Assembly (NCBI RefSeq): GCF_006265175.1
Contig: NZ_VDCQ01000044.1
Location: 1-64,000, forward strand
Source: Paenibacillus hemerocallicola
GTDB taxonomy: Bacteria > Bacillota > Bacilli > Paenibacillales > NBRC-103111
Reading direction: 5' to 3'
DNA: 64,000 nt
Each line of letters begins with the position of its first letter. Position 1 is the stretch's first letter. The translations under genes were made by a program, and so were the position numbers. Positions 17,904 to 26,852 of this stretch are shown here, one piece after another. The notes below the pieces were generated by a model, which ran no database searches, was not told the DNA's origin, and saw only the letters and a list, made by a program, of their open reading frames with translations.

Positions 17904-18584
17904 ATGAAAACTATTGCAATAATTGGTGCAGGACCTGGCTTAGGTCTGTCTCTCGCCAAAAAATTCGGAGAGAAAGGATTTAAGGTAGCCGCCATCTCGC
18001 GTAATCCTGAGAAATTATCAATTATCGTGAGTGAACTTAAAAAGCTGAATATTGAAGCGCAGTCCTATGTAGCAGATTTAACGGATCTGGCTGCTTTAAA
18101 ACAAGCCATACATGCTGTTAAAAAGGATTTTGGTAATATTGATGTGCTAGAATTTAGTCCTTATGCCGGGTGGGGCAAATTTACAAATGTATTAGAAACA
18201 ACACCCGAGAGCGTATTAGATCAAGTAAACAGCTATTTGCTGCCTGCGGTTCTTTCTGTCAATGAAGTATTACCAGACATGATAAATAACCGTTCAGGGG
18301 CACTTCTCTTTACTACCGGCTTATCTGCAATGTTCCCTTTACCATTTGTCGGAAATGGCGGAATCGTTATGTCGGGTATTCGTAACTATGCTACAAACCT
18401 TTACAATGAGTTGAAAGAAAAGAGTATATACGTCGGACATCTTTCAATCGGAACCTTGATACAAGCCGGCACGACAGGAGATCCGGATGTCATTGCAGAA
18501 ACATGGTATAACTTATACGAGAAAAAGGACCACTTTGAAGAAATATTCCCGCAAGGGTTTGACCCAACTAAATTGTCAAATTAA
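17904..18584 (+). CDS. SDR-like protein lacking the catalytic Tyr-Lys pair
   Basis: 226 aa. The Rossmann core is intact: IAIIGAGPGLGLSLAKKFGE (4-23) with GAGPGLG for cofactor, AAISRNPEKL after beta-2, and a Ser in LLFTTGLSAMF. Where classical SDRs have YxxxK the sequence is GIVMSGIRNYATNLYNEL, so neither Tyr nor Lys is in place, and NNAG is replaced by EFSPYAG. It may be a non-reductive SDR or bind NAD(P) as a sensor; relatives are often annotated simply as SDR. Clearly more AT-rich than the genes from 18.8 kb on. Probably repressed by the TetR protein at 17170. Confidence 0.8.
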   Translation: MKTIAIIGAGPGLGLSLAKKFGEKGFKVAAISRNPEKLSIIVSELKKLNIEAQSYVADLTDLAALKQAIHAVKKDFGNIDVLEFSPYAGWGKFTNVLETTPESVLDQVNSYLLPAVLSVNEVLPDMINNRSGALLFTTGLSAMFPLPFVGNGGIVMSGIRNYATNLYNELKEKSIYVGHLSIGTLIQAGTTGDPDVIAETWYNLYEKKDHFEEIFPQGFDPTKLSN

Positions 18585-18588
18585 TAAT

Positions 18589-18636
18589 AAAAGCGATAAG
18601 AAAACCATTCAAATTCTGGTTGTCTTATCGCTTTTA
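18589..18636 (+). terminator. intrinsic terminator of the SDR-like gene
   Basis: AAAAGCGATAAG ... CTTATCGCTTTT, a 12-bp stem with an inner AACC/GGTT pairing, ending in TTTT on the plus strand, 5 nt after the stop codon. Confidence 0.9.
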
Positions 18637-18689
18637 TATTGTCAACAGCAAAGGTGACAGAAGCAACATTTTGTTCCAGTATCTATCGC

Positions 18690-18741
18690 ATGATCCTGCC
18701 CGTTCGTTGAGAAAACGGCAGCCATTTGACGGGCTGCCGTT
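18690..18741. repeat. dispersed CCCGTT repeat copy with hairpin
   Basis: GATCCTGCCCGTTCGTTGAG is followed by a 10-bp perfect hairpin AACGGCAGCC ... GGCTGCCGTT (18714-18741). The left part belongs to the same family as the copies at 54993, 59093 and 60765. Confidence 0.55.
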
Positions 18742-18838
18742 CCTCGGGTTTCATTGAACCACTATTGCCTAAGACGAAATTTCCGGGCTCCATCGTTTTA
18801 TGATGAAGTAGCCACTTAGCTGATGTAACCCATCTGAC

Positions 18839-20953
18839 CTAGCGCTTGATCATCAGCATCCGGATGATGGCTGATGCGGCTTCCGCACGGGTGGTGAGTA
18901 CCTGAGGCGCGAATTGGTTGCCCGGAAGGCCGCCGACGATGATGATGCCGGTCTCCTCGGCCTTGGACACGAATGGTTTCGCCCAGGCCGGAATATCCGC
19001 ATCGTCGGCGAAGCCGGTCTGATGCGTACGGTCTGCGGGCTGCCCGGAGGAGCGGACGACCATCGCGATCATCTCCGCATGAGTAATGTTCGCATTCGGC
19101 CGGAATGTGCCATCCTCATATCCGCTAATAATTCCGAGCTGCACCGCCTGCGCTACCGGATGGACCGCCCAGGTACCGATCTGGTCCTTGTCCGCGAAGG
19201 AAAGCGGAGCGCCTTCCACCGCCGGCTTCATCCCTTTCATGAGCATGGTCGCAAACTCTGCGCGGGTAACGCCCGCATCTGGCCGAAATGTGCCGTCTTC
19301 ATAACCGTTAACGAATCCGTACGCCACCGCCTTGGCGATCTCTTCGTACGCAAGGTGTCCCGAAATATCGGTCAAGTTCGGTGCAATGACTTCTTTATTC
19401 AGCTTTAGACCGCTCTCGACCACCGGATCCGGAGACGGGGACTTCTCATCCGGAGTCCCTGTTACAGTCACATCGCAAATGGCAGTGAATTCCCCATCCT
19501 CCGTCTTCACTATAATTTTCGCCATGCCCGGCTTTTTACCCGTTACTCGGCCGTTGCTATCCACCTCGGCCACTGTACTTTCACTGCTGCTCCATATCAC
19601 CCGTTTGTTCAATGCCGCATCAGGGATGATTGCGGCCTTCAATACTTCGCTGGCACCCGCTTGCAGGTCGATCGCATTTTTATTCAAGCTGACGCTTGTG
19701 GCGTCGGTACCGAGCGCGTACAAAGTTTTCGGCGAGACCATGTATACCGTTCCGTCGGTTCCGACTGCGGGGCTGTATCCTCCAAAGCCCTTGGCGTAAT
19801 ATTGCCATTGTACTTTCCCTCGGGGATCAATCGCATAGAACCAATCGCTAACGGCTGTTGCGACATAGACCGTGCCATCGGCTCCGACCGCCGGAGTCGA
19901 AAATAGCGGTTGATTGCCGCCGCATACCGCTGCATTCGTCAAAAACGGTTTTCCGGCATCCATCCCCCATTTGACGGTTCCATCCGGATTGTAGGCGAGC
20001 AGCTTCATATCGGACCATATATAAAGGGTACCGTCTGCCCCGACGGCCGGCTTGGAATAGGTTTTAGTATCCGAGCTCCATTTTATCGAACCGTCCGGGT
20101 TAAGGGCATATAGAGAATCTCCGCCCGAGCTGAACGATTTCACATAGATCGTACCGTCGGCTCCGAGTACGGGAGGAATATAAACACCGCTTCCCTTTGC
20201 ACGAAATGTCCATTTCTTCTCTCCATTCGGTTTGATCGCGTAAAGATCGCCGATTTTCGTTCCGATATAGATCGTCCCGTCCGCTCCGACCGCGGGAGAA
20301 GCCGCTTCGTTTCCTTTAACATGCCACTCCGGAGTGGCAATCTGCTCTTTCGCCTCAATGGCATATAGCCACTTCTTCGTCCCGTCCGGATGAATGGCAT
20401 ACAGCCCGCTCACTCCTGCTGCAAAAACCGTGTCGTCGCCGCCAACCGCCGGTGATTTAAATCTATACCGGCTCCACGAGCTGCAGTAGTCTCGGGCCAC
20501 AAGAGGACCTTCCCTGGCGAATTCCCACTTCTGTCTCCCGGCCGGATCTATGGCATACACTTTACCATCGGCACTAGCCGCATAGATCATATCGTCGGAG
20601 CCAAGCACGGTGAAATAGACGATATCCGCCAATAAAATATCCCACTTTTTCGTTCCGTCCGGGTTGATGGCATACAGCCTTTTATTTTCCGCACCCAAAT
20701 AGATGGTACCGTCGGAACCGACCGTCGGAGAAGTGGAGATGGCGGCGTCAATGCCGTTGTATGCCCACCTGACTTTGCCGCTCGGACTGCCTTTATCTCC
20801 CGGGATTATTAAAGGAATAGGTATAATATCCTGATATTTGGCTTCAACCTTTAGATTGGGTGCTGCCTCCGCTGCGGCAAGAGAAGGAAGTAGGCCTAAG
20901 CTCGATACCAGACCCGCCAAGAGGAGTCCGCCTGATTTCCGTTTGATTTTCAT
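18839..20953 (-). CDS. SLH-anchored PQQ-like beta-propeller protein
   Basis: 704 aa. A lysine-rich signal peptide (MKIKRKSGGLLLAGLVSSLG, cleavage after AAAEA) is followed by about eight propeller repeats built on SPAVGADGTIYIGT and LYAINPDGTKKW (about 50-430). Next come a BIG2 Ig-like domain (residues about 435-505, VIWSSSESTVAEVDSNGRVTG) and three SLH repeats (GYEDGTFRPDAGVTRAEFA and relatives) that bind cell-wall pyruvylated polymer. It acts at the cell surface, perhaps binding a ligand. AGAGG 5 nt before the ATG at 20953 fixes the start; a GTG overlapping the upstream stop is less likely. It follows the gene at 20992 in the same operon. Confidence 0.88.
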   Translation of the reverse strand: MKIKRKSGGLLLAGLVSSLGLLPSLAAAEAAPNLKVEAKYQDIIPIPLIIPGDKGSPSGKVRWAYNGIDAAISTSPTVGSDGTIYLGAENKRLYAINPDGTKKWDILLADIVYFTVLGSDDMIYAASADGKVYAIDPAGRQKWEFAREGPLVARDYCSSWSRYRFKSPAVGGDDTVFAAGVSGLYAIHPDGTKKWLYAIEAKEQIATPEWHVKGNEAASPAVGADGTIYIGTKIGDLYAIKPNGEKKWTFRAKGSGVYIPPVLGADGTIYVKSFSSGGDSLYALNPDGSIKWSSDTKTYSKPAVGADGTLYIWSDMKLLAYNPDGTVKWGMDAGKPFLTNAAVCGGNQPLFSTPAVGADGTVYVATAVSDWFYAIDPRGKVQWQYYAKGFGGYSPAVGTDGTVYMVSPKTLYALGTDATSVSLNKNAIDLQAGASEVLKAAIIPDAALNKRVIWSSSESTVAEVDSNGRVTGKKPGMAKIIVKTEDGEFTAICDVTVTGTPDEKSPSPDPVVESGLKLNKEVIAPNLTDISGHLAYEEIAKAVAYGFVNGYEDGTFRPDAGVTRAEFATMLMKGMKPAVEGAPLSFADKDQIGTWAVHPVAQAVQLGIISGYEDGTFRPNANITHAEMIAMVVRSSGQPADRTHQTGFADDADIPAWAKPFVSKAEETGIIIVGGLPGNQFAPQVLTTRAEAASAIIRMLMIKR

Positions 20954-20991
20954 TACGAACCTCTGGACTAAGATCACGGATAAGCTTCCCC

Positions 20992-21768
20992 TCACTTCGT
21001 TGACGTTTCTTTCGAACCGGCGGACGGCGTTCCTTCCTTGGCGGCAGGATCCCCATTATCGAAATAAGAAGTATCCAAAATTCTTGCATAAATATAAGGG
21101 TTTGTATTCTCGCTTTGCACATGGATTTTGATTTTCTCCAGACCTTCGACATTGAAAACAAGCTGCTTTACGTCGTCATCCGGTTTAACGGCAAGCTTTT
21201 TCAGTATCGTTTGGGCCGTATTTGCAGCATTGTCGCTCGCGTTATACAGCGAAAATTCCACCTCGTGCTCCCCGGGGCTGACGACAGCGGCATCCAGGAC
21301 AAGCCGTTTGTATTTCCGGTCGATGGTAAAAACGACGTCTCCGTATTGGTCGATCTTTAAAACCTCTTGAAACTGCTTGTTTTTCACCAGTGTTTCTTTG
21401 GAGTCTTTGGACAAAATCGCATAGATGTTGTCGATCTCCATCGGCATGGCAAAAATCGGCGTTTTTTCGGCAGGGCGGCCTCCGATATAAATTTTTTGGC
21501 TAACCGCGTCGTAGTCGATCTGTATTTTTAACGCCTCGGCCAAGGCGCGGACCGGCAAATAATTGCTTCCTTCATAATGAATCGCCGTCAGCGGGTTTCC
21601 GGATTCGTCTTTGGGCTGCCATAGCTCTCCTTTCAGCACAAACGATACGCCCCGGTTAAAAAAAGCGTTGATCGGCTCCAAATTGGCCGCGGCATAAGCG
21701 GATCCGTAAGAGCTTGCTATCACGGCGGCGACAAATACTGCAATCATAACCATCTTCTTATTTTTCAC
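20992..21768 (-). CDS. secreted stalk-domain protein (copper amine oxidase N-terminal-like)
   Basis: 258 aa. A signal peptide (MKNKKMVMIAVFVAAVIASS, cleavage near AYA-A) precedes the stalk domain: GVSFVLKGELW, then YEGSNYLPVRALAEAL and IQIDYDAVSQKIYIGG, the usual motif of this wall-associated domain in Paenibacillaceae. The C-terminal half is a beta-sandwich (VEFSLYNASDNAANTAQTI, IYARILDTSYF) resembling NPCBM-like carbohydrate-binding modules. No catalytic motif. First gene of a unit with the SLH propeller protein. Confidence 0.75.
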   Translation of the reverse strand: MKNKKMVMIAVFVAAVIASSYGSAYAAANLEPINAFFNRGVSFVLKGELWQPKDESGNPLTAIHYEGSNYLPVRALAEALKIQIDYDAVSQKIYIGGRPAEKTPIFAMPMEIDNIYAILSKDSKETLVKNKQFQEVLKIDQYGDVVFTIDRKYKRLVLDAAVVSPGEHEVEFSLYNASDNAANTAQTILKKLAVKPDDDVKQLVFNVEGLEKIKIHVQSENTNPYIYARILDTSYFDNGDPAAKEGTPSAGSKETSTK

Positions 21769-21880
21769 TTTCTTTTCATCCTTTCGTTATTGTATTCGGA
21801 TTCATTGTAAAGAGCGGAGCGCTTCAAAAGCGCTTCAAGGTCCGCTTTGTCGCTTCAGCGCGTATCATCCTTGTGCATGT

Positions 21881-21916
21881 AAAAGAAGTCGATCCCTGCG
21901 GACCGACTTCTTTTAT
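21881..21916 (-). terminator. intrinsic terminator, usable on both strands
   Basis: AAAAGAAGTCG ... CGACTTCTTTT, an 11-bp perfect stem with a 12-nt loop, 50 nt past the stop of the large regulator gene. It separates that gene from the operon at 21768. Confidence 0.85.
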
Positions 21917-21965
21917 ATATATGGAGTTGTGTTCATACAAAGTTTCACTTTCGCCAGTCAGTTAT

Positions 21966-24900
21966 TCATTTCAAATAATGATCGATTTCATCCAAAATCT
22001 CGGGGGATACTTTTTCGGCTTGAGCGGCATCGGCTGCAAGAGGCGGCATTGGACGCGCCGCGGCTGCCGGGCAGATCACGTTTAGGTCGCGGCACCGTTC
22101 GAAATAAAGTTGTTTGCCCGACTTTCGGTAAAGCTCTTCATTCAACAAGTGCGCAGCGCTTCGTTGTTCCTGCGACCCGGGGTTCAGCTTCCACATCGCA
22201 TAGCGAATGGATGCCTGTTCTTGCGGATCGGGATATTGCCCCTTCATCCGTTCCATCCGGTTCATCGCTTCTCCGGGACTGATCCGTCCTAAACCGGTGT
22301 TCAAATGCACCAGCAACACAAGGAGGTTGATCCCCATATCTTTCCGTTTGAGCCGGTTTGCGATTTGCAAAGCTTCTTCCGCTATCTCCGCAGCGCTTTC
22401 ATACCGATTCTGGCGCTGCCTCAGTAAGCTCACGTAATACAGGGCTTCGCATTCGAAGTAGGGGGTTCGCAGCTTCTTGAACAGCCGAATCGAACGTCCG
22501 AGCAAGATATCGGCGTCTTCCAGCCGCTGTTGAGCCAGCAGGCAGCGTCCTTCATAACTGAGCATGATGGCCGCCACTCGCCAATCCTGGATCGCCACAG
22601 CTTCTTCGAGACAAAAAACGATGCAGGGCGTCGCCTGCGCGTAGTGTCCAAGATACCAATAGTACCGGCCCAACATCCCGTTGGCGTTGGCGAAGCCCAT
22701 GCGGTCCCCGATCGAGCTGCTGATTTCCATTTTGTCCGCGATGAAGGCGTAAGCCCGATCCATCTCGTCCATGTCCATATAGATCATTGCCAGCAAACCC
22801 ATCGCTTGCTCAATCGAATATTTGTCCTTATTTTCCGTTGCGACCGAGATTTGCTTCTTGATCCAGAAAATCGCTTGGTCGTATTCGCACTGGTCATAAA
22901 ACAGATGGCCAATAATACCGAACAATCGACAATCCTCGCGGCCTTGATTTTCAGCATCGGCCAGCTCCATCCTTCTGTCCAAATAATATAGCACGTTGTT
23001 GTAGTTTCCCATGTAGTAGTGCAAAATTCCGAGCGTTGTATAAACGAAAGTCAGTCCGGAAGGATCGTCCGTCAACTCAAAGCAGCGCAGTGCCCGTTCC
23101 AAATAAACATTCGCTTCCTCATAGTTCCCCTGCAATCGCAAACAATTGCCCAGTGCCACGTCGCAGAGGGATCGTTCCCGGAGCGTTGCGGAGTTTCCCG
23201 AACGCTCCAGCCATTGCCTGTAGCTCTTCTCCGCTTCGATCCAATTGCCGACGATAATCCATGCTTCGCCGAGCTTCATCAGGTAAGGCAAAATTTGTTC
23301 GGACGGAAGCAGGAGGCAAAGCTTCCGGTAATATTTGATCCTCGTTTCGTTGGCGTATATATTTTCGGCGACAGAGGCGGCCAGCTCATAATAAGGAACG
23401 GCCTCTACGCCCATTCCGGCAAGCTCGAAATGATAGGCGATTTCCGCTGCGGCAGGCTCAAGCTGCCTGTGATGGAAAGCGATCAGCCCATGTGCGATTT
23501 GCAGGTGATACTGCCTTCGTCTGCTCTCGTTCTTCCGATTGTACGCGACACTCCTTACGATATCATGTGTAAAACCGTACTGCCTGTCCCCAAATTCCTG
23601 CATAATCTTCAGTTGCACCAGCTGCTCCATTTGTTCGAGGACCATCTCCTCTTTCATTTCCATTACAAGCGCCATAAGCTCCGCCGATACGGGTCTTCCG
23701 GCCGCGGCCGCGACCGAAATAAGCTGCATGCTATCGGGCGAAACCCGGCTTAACCGAGCTTCGACGACGGATTTCACCAAAGGCGAAAGACGATAGCTGC
23801 TCTTGCTCCTGCCCGTTTGCCATTCCCTCATCGTTTCCACAATGAACAGAGGGTTGCCTCCGGTGTCCGCGTATAAACCGGACGAATTCAGGTCCGCTAA
23901 CGGAATGCCGACAATAGCGGCCATCAGCCGTTTCGTATCATCCTCGTTCAACGGAGCAAGCTCGATTTCCGTTATATTCCGTTCGATCCGAAGTCCGCTA
24001 AAAAAATGGCCGACGGCATCATCCTCGTACTCGTCGTTCCTCATCGTCGCGATCACCAACAGTTTCGCTTTGGAGCCGCTGCGAAGAAGATAGGAAATAA
24101 ACTGCAAGGTTTCCTTGTCGCTCCATTGGATGTCGTCTAGGCAGAGCAGCAGCGGTTGTTCGGCAAGCAGCATCCGTTCTATCGCTTCATACCATTTGTT
24201 CAGCTGCCAGCTTTCCCGAATCGGCGTCGGCATCGGCAAGTCCGGAAATCGTTCGAACAACTCCGGCAGCAAGCGGGCCAGTTCCGACATCCAAACCGGA
24301 TTCATCCGGGGCAACGGAAGGCTCCTGAGCCAGCCTGTCACGGGAGTATAGGCCAGCGAACGTACGGTCGGGTAGCACCCGGCAAATGCGGTTTGAATTC
24401 CTTGGCTCTCTACCCATGCCTTAAATTCGAGAGCCAATCGAGTTTTGCCGATCCCCGTCTCTCCCTTCAGCAGCAGCATGGAGGTCCCCCCCTCCTTGGC
24501 TTGCTGCCAAACGCTCAGTATGCTTCCCCATTCGTCGATTCTGCCAATAAGCGGCGTTTGGCTGCACCCGGCTGCCGCCTGATAATCGCCACCGTTCTGT
24601 AACAGCTTTCTATACAGCTGCAAGGTCTCTTCCGCGGGAGCAATCCCCAGCTCGGTTTTCAAAACGCGGCTCAACTGCTCATACACTTGCGCAAAACCTG
24701 CCATATCCTTGTTCAAGGCGTTCAGCCGCATCAGTGTACGGTACGTTTCCTCCCTGAATTTGTTTTGGATCAGCAGTTTATTCGCGAAAACCAGGGCCGA
24801 CGAGAACTCCCGCTGACTTTCCAAAATAGCAACAAGCTTGTCGAGTACGTTCAAATACGTTTGCGCCAGCAATTCCCGCTTCTCACTCAGCCATTCCTCG

Positions 24901-25301
24901 TAAAATCCGGGCAGAAGCTCGCCCCGGTACAGCTCTTCTGCTTTGAGCAGCTCGTAGAGTGTGTTTCCTTGCGCCGCCTGTTCAAATTCACGCACATCCG
25001 ATCGGCAGGGCAGCTCCTGCTTCCAATGCATGTACGCGGTTGTAACTGTAATATATTGGTCGATTTGAGGAAGGCATTCCCGGAGATCGTGAATGAGTTT
25101 CCGCAAGTTGGAAAGGGCTTGTTTCTCGGTGGAATCCGGCCAAAAATCAAACGCAATGCGCTTCCTGCTTTGCGGCATGTCATAAGTAAGGATCAAGTAC
25201 GCCAACAGCAGCACTGCCTTTTTGCCGGGAATTTCCATGACGGCCGCATCGTCGAGGGCGATTCTCAAACTGCCCAATAATTGAAAGCTGTAGCCTGCCA
25301 A
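21966..25301 (-). CDS. large BTAD/AAA-ATPase/TPR transcriptional regulator
   Basis: 1,111 aa. Residues 1-95 form a winged-helix DNA-binding domain of the OmpR/SARP type (FDFWPDSTEKQALSNLRKLI), about 100-240 the bacterial transcriptional activation domain (BTAD), then an NTPase with Walker A GETGIGKT (280-287) and Walker B LLLCLDDIQWSD (384-395), and a long TPR array to the end. This MalT/SARP-like STAND architecture senses an inducer and activates transcription by ATP-dependent assembly. The start is TTG with GGGGG upstream. It is transcribed toward the stalk/SLH operon and separated from it by a terminator, so those genes are candidate targets. Confidence 0.88.
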   Translation of the reverse strand: MAGYSFQLLGSLRIALDDAAVMEIPGKKAVLLLAYLILTYDMPQSRKRIAFDFWPDSTEKQALSNLRKLIHDLRECLPQIDQYITVTTAYMHWKQELPCRSDVREFEQAAQGNTLYELLKAEELYRGELLPGFYEEWLSEKRELLAQTYLNVLDKLVAILESQREFSSALVFANKLLIQNKFREETYRTLMRLNALNKDMAGFAQVYEQLSRVLKTELGIAPAEETLQLYRKLLQNGGDYQAAAGCSQTPLIGRIDEWGSILSVWQQAKEGGTSMLLLKGETGIGKTRLALEFKAWVESQGIQTAFAGCYPTVRSLAYTPVTGWLRSLPLPRMNPVWMSELARLLPELFERFPDLPMPTPIRESWQLNKWYEAIERMLLAEQPLLLCLDDIQWSDKETLQFISYLLRSGSKAKLLVIATMRNDEYEDDAVGHFFSGLRIERNITEIELAPLNEDDTKRLMAAIVGIPLADLNSSGLYADTGGNPLFIVETMREWQTGRSKSSYRLSPLVKSVVEARLSRVSPDSMQLISVAAAAGRPVSAELMALVMEMKEEMVLEQMEQLVQLKIMQEFGDRQYGFTHDIVRSVAYNRKNESRRRQYHLQIAHGLIAFHHRQLEPAAAEIAYHFELAGMGVEAVPYYELAASVAENIYANETRIKYYRKLCLLLPSEQILPYLMKLGEAWIIVGNWIEAEKSYRQWLERSGNSATLRERSLCDVALGNCLRLQGNYEEANVYLERALRCFELTDDPSGLTFVYTTLGILHYYMGNYNNVLYYLDRRMELADAENQGREDCRLFGIIGHLFYDQCEYDQAIFWIKKQISVATENKDKYSIEQAMGLLAMIYMDMDEMDRAYAFIADKMEISSSIGDRMGFANANGMLGRYYWYLGHYAQATPCIVFCLEEAVAIQDWRVAAIMLSYEGRCLLAQQRLEDADILLGRSIRLFKKLRTPYFECEALYYVSLLRQRQNRYESAAEIAEEALQIANRLKRKDMGINLLVLLVHLNTGLGRISPGEAMNRMERMKGQYPDPQEQASIRYAMWKLNPGSQEQRSAAHLLNEELYRKSGKQLYFERCRDLNVICPAAAARPMPPLAADAAQAEKVSPEILDEIDHYLK

Positions 25302-25372
25302 AATGATGCCCCCTTATCCATTTAGCATGGTTCGGCCTCTGCCTGCTCTTCATTCAAACTTATCTTAAACAG

Positions 25373-26060
25373 TCATCCTGTCAATAGACTGGAAGGACTA
25401 ACATTCGCCGATGGCAGACGCGGCGATCGAAATCTAGCACGGATCGCGTATGGCGTTATGACCGTCTGAACAGAACCGTGCGGCTTCTTCTGGAGGAAGC
25501 GCGTGAAGAGGAGGACATCGCTCGGATCGAGTTGCTGCTGAAAGTTTCGAATGCGCCTGGTATTGCCGCCAATCGGACGCCTCCTGCCGGACTCCGAAGC
25601 GGCGGCGACAAGCAGCCGCGCCAACAGCCCTCCCTTTCCGGCACGCTGTCCAACTTTGACGAATCCGCCCAAAATAAGCTGCTGTCGGCATTGGACGCGC
25701 CTGGTCCAAACAGCGTGGAGACGGCGCTTTCCTGGTGGCGCAGCAAAATATCGGAGCCGGGAACGTCCTCCGATGCGTGGCACCTTCACCTGCTGTAAGT
25801 CTGCTACCTGATCGTGCGCCGCGCAGAAAGGGGCGATAATCGGGGAGGAAAGCGCGAAACAGTAATAGCGGAAATACATACCGTTTCCAGTATTTCCGGA
25901 TGGATGAACGAATCTGCCCATTAAGTGAGCGAAAGGCTGCCGATCGTGTCGACAGCCTAATAATGGCGCTTTTTGAACAAACGTTGACGACTCATTCGGC
26001 ATGGCTAGGCAAGCAGAGACGATGTGTGCTGCCGAAGAGAGGGATCGGCCTAGCGCAAGT
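25373..26060. other. gene-free or decayed stretch
   Basis: About 690 bp without a convincing gene. Long overlapping frames exist on both strands in the GC-rich part (25440-25800) but none has a ribosome binding site or recognisable motif; the plus-strand reading LLLEEAREEEDIARIELLLK looks most protein-like. Possibly coding debris. Confidence 0.4.
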
Positions 26061-26078
26061 CGTAATAGTACTTTGTCG

Positions 26079-26627
26079 TTAAATCTCTCGTCCGACATTC
26101 ATGACCGTTCTATACATTTTTTCTGCTTCAACAGGACTTTCTTTTGCCGTCACATGCTGCGGGATTATCCGGCAAACTTGAACCGGCCCGCCGAATACAG
26201 CCGACCTATACTTTTCCACATGCTGCTTGGGCAAGGAGCGGTTATAATAGCCGGGTACATACTTATTGATCATTTCCTGAAGTACACGGGTGGCTTCTTC
26301 CAAATCTTTGATCGGCTCTGCTTGTCCAAATATCATTACGCTCATATAAGCCGTATCCGTTTTCGCAGGTACCGGATCCGTAATGGTTCCGTATTCCTCA
26401 CATACCGTAAAGCATACCTCTGGATTTGCACTCATGACCTGATTACGTCTTCCATCTCCAGCTCCGTGAAAATAGAGCTTCCCCTCAGTCCATACATAAT
26501 TAAGCGGTACAACATAGGGCAGGTTCCCATCAACCAACCCAAGATACCCAATTCTCGCTTGGTGAAGGAAATTTTCAATTTTCTCTTGATCCTGGCATTC
26601 CCTGATCTTGTAACGAACCGAATCCAT
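26079..26627 (-). CDS. pyridoxamine 5'-phosphate oxidase-related flavoprotein (NimA-like)
   Basis: 182 aa. PNPOx-like split-barrel: residues about 22-60 contain ARIGYLGLVDGNLPYVVPLN, YVWTEGKLYFHGAGDGRR, the FMN phosphate-binding strand, then VCFTVCEEYG. This size and motif order fit the NimA/YhhY-type FMN-binding proteins, probably a small-molecule reductase. It is divergent from the MocR regulator at 26853, a frequent pairing that suggests control by pyridoxal phosphate status. Confidence 0.85.
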   Translation of the reverse strand: MDSVRYKIRECQDQEKIENFLHQARIGYLGLVDGNLPYVVPLNYVWTEGKLYFHGAGDGRRNQVMSANPEVCFTVCEEYGTITDPVPAKTDTAYMSVMIFGQAEPIKDLEEATRVLQEMINKYVPGYYNRSLPKQHVEKYRSAVFGGPVQVCRIIPQHVTAKESPVEAEKMYRTVMNVGREI

Positions 26628-26760
26628 TTCAAAATCTCTCCTTCATTCATAAGATATGATATTCATTCCACTCCAATTGTCCTAACTCCGATACTCTTCT
26701 TGAGTGCAGCAACGACCAGATTGCAAATACCAGTGTTATTACGATAATATAGCAGTGAAT

Positions 26761-26779
26761 GGATTGTGTTTACACATCC
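26761..26779. promoter_or_regulatory. candidate MocR operator
   Basis: GGATTGTGTTTACACATCC, a near-perfect inverted repeat, with a further TGCAATCCAT half-like site 25 nt on, in the intergenic region between the flavoprotein and MocR genes. Position-based assignment. Confidence 0.4.
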
Positions 26780-26852
26780 AAACATCACGGTTATATGCAA
26801 TCCATAATTAATATTATAATGATTGGAGCTTCTCTATTTGGAGGTGTGCACG

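Noticed and set aside
25373-26098. 241-codon minus-strand frame with overlapping plus-strand frames
   Set aside because: No family features, unusual composition, no ribosome binding site, and its start lies within the flavoprotein gene end; kept only as a possible decayed stretch.
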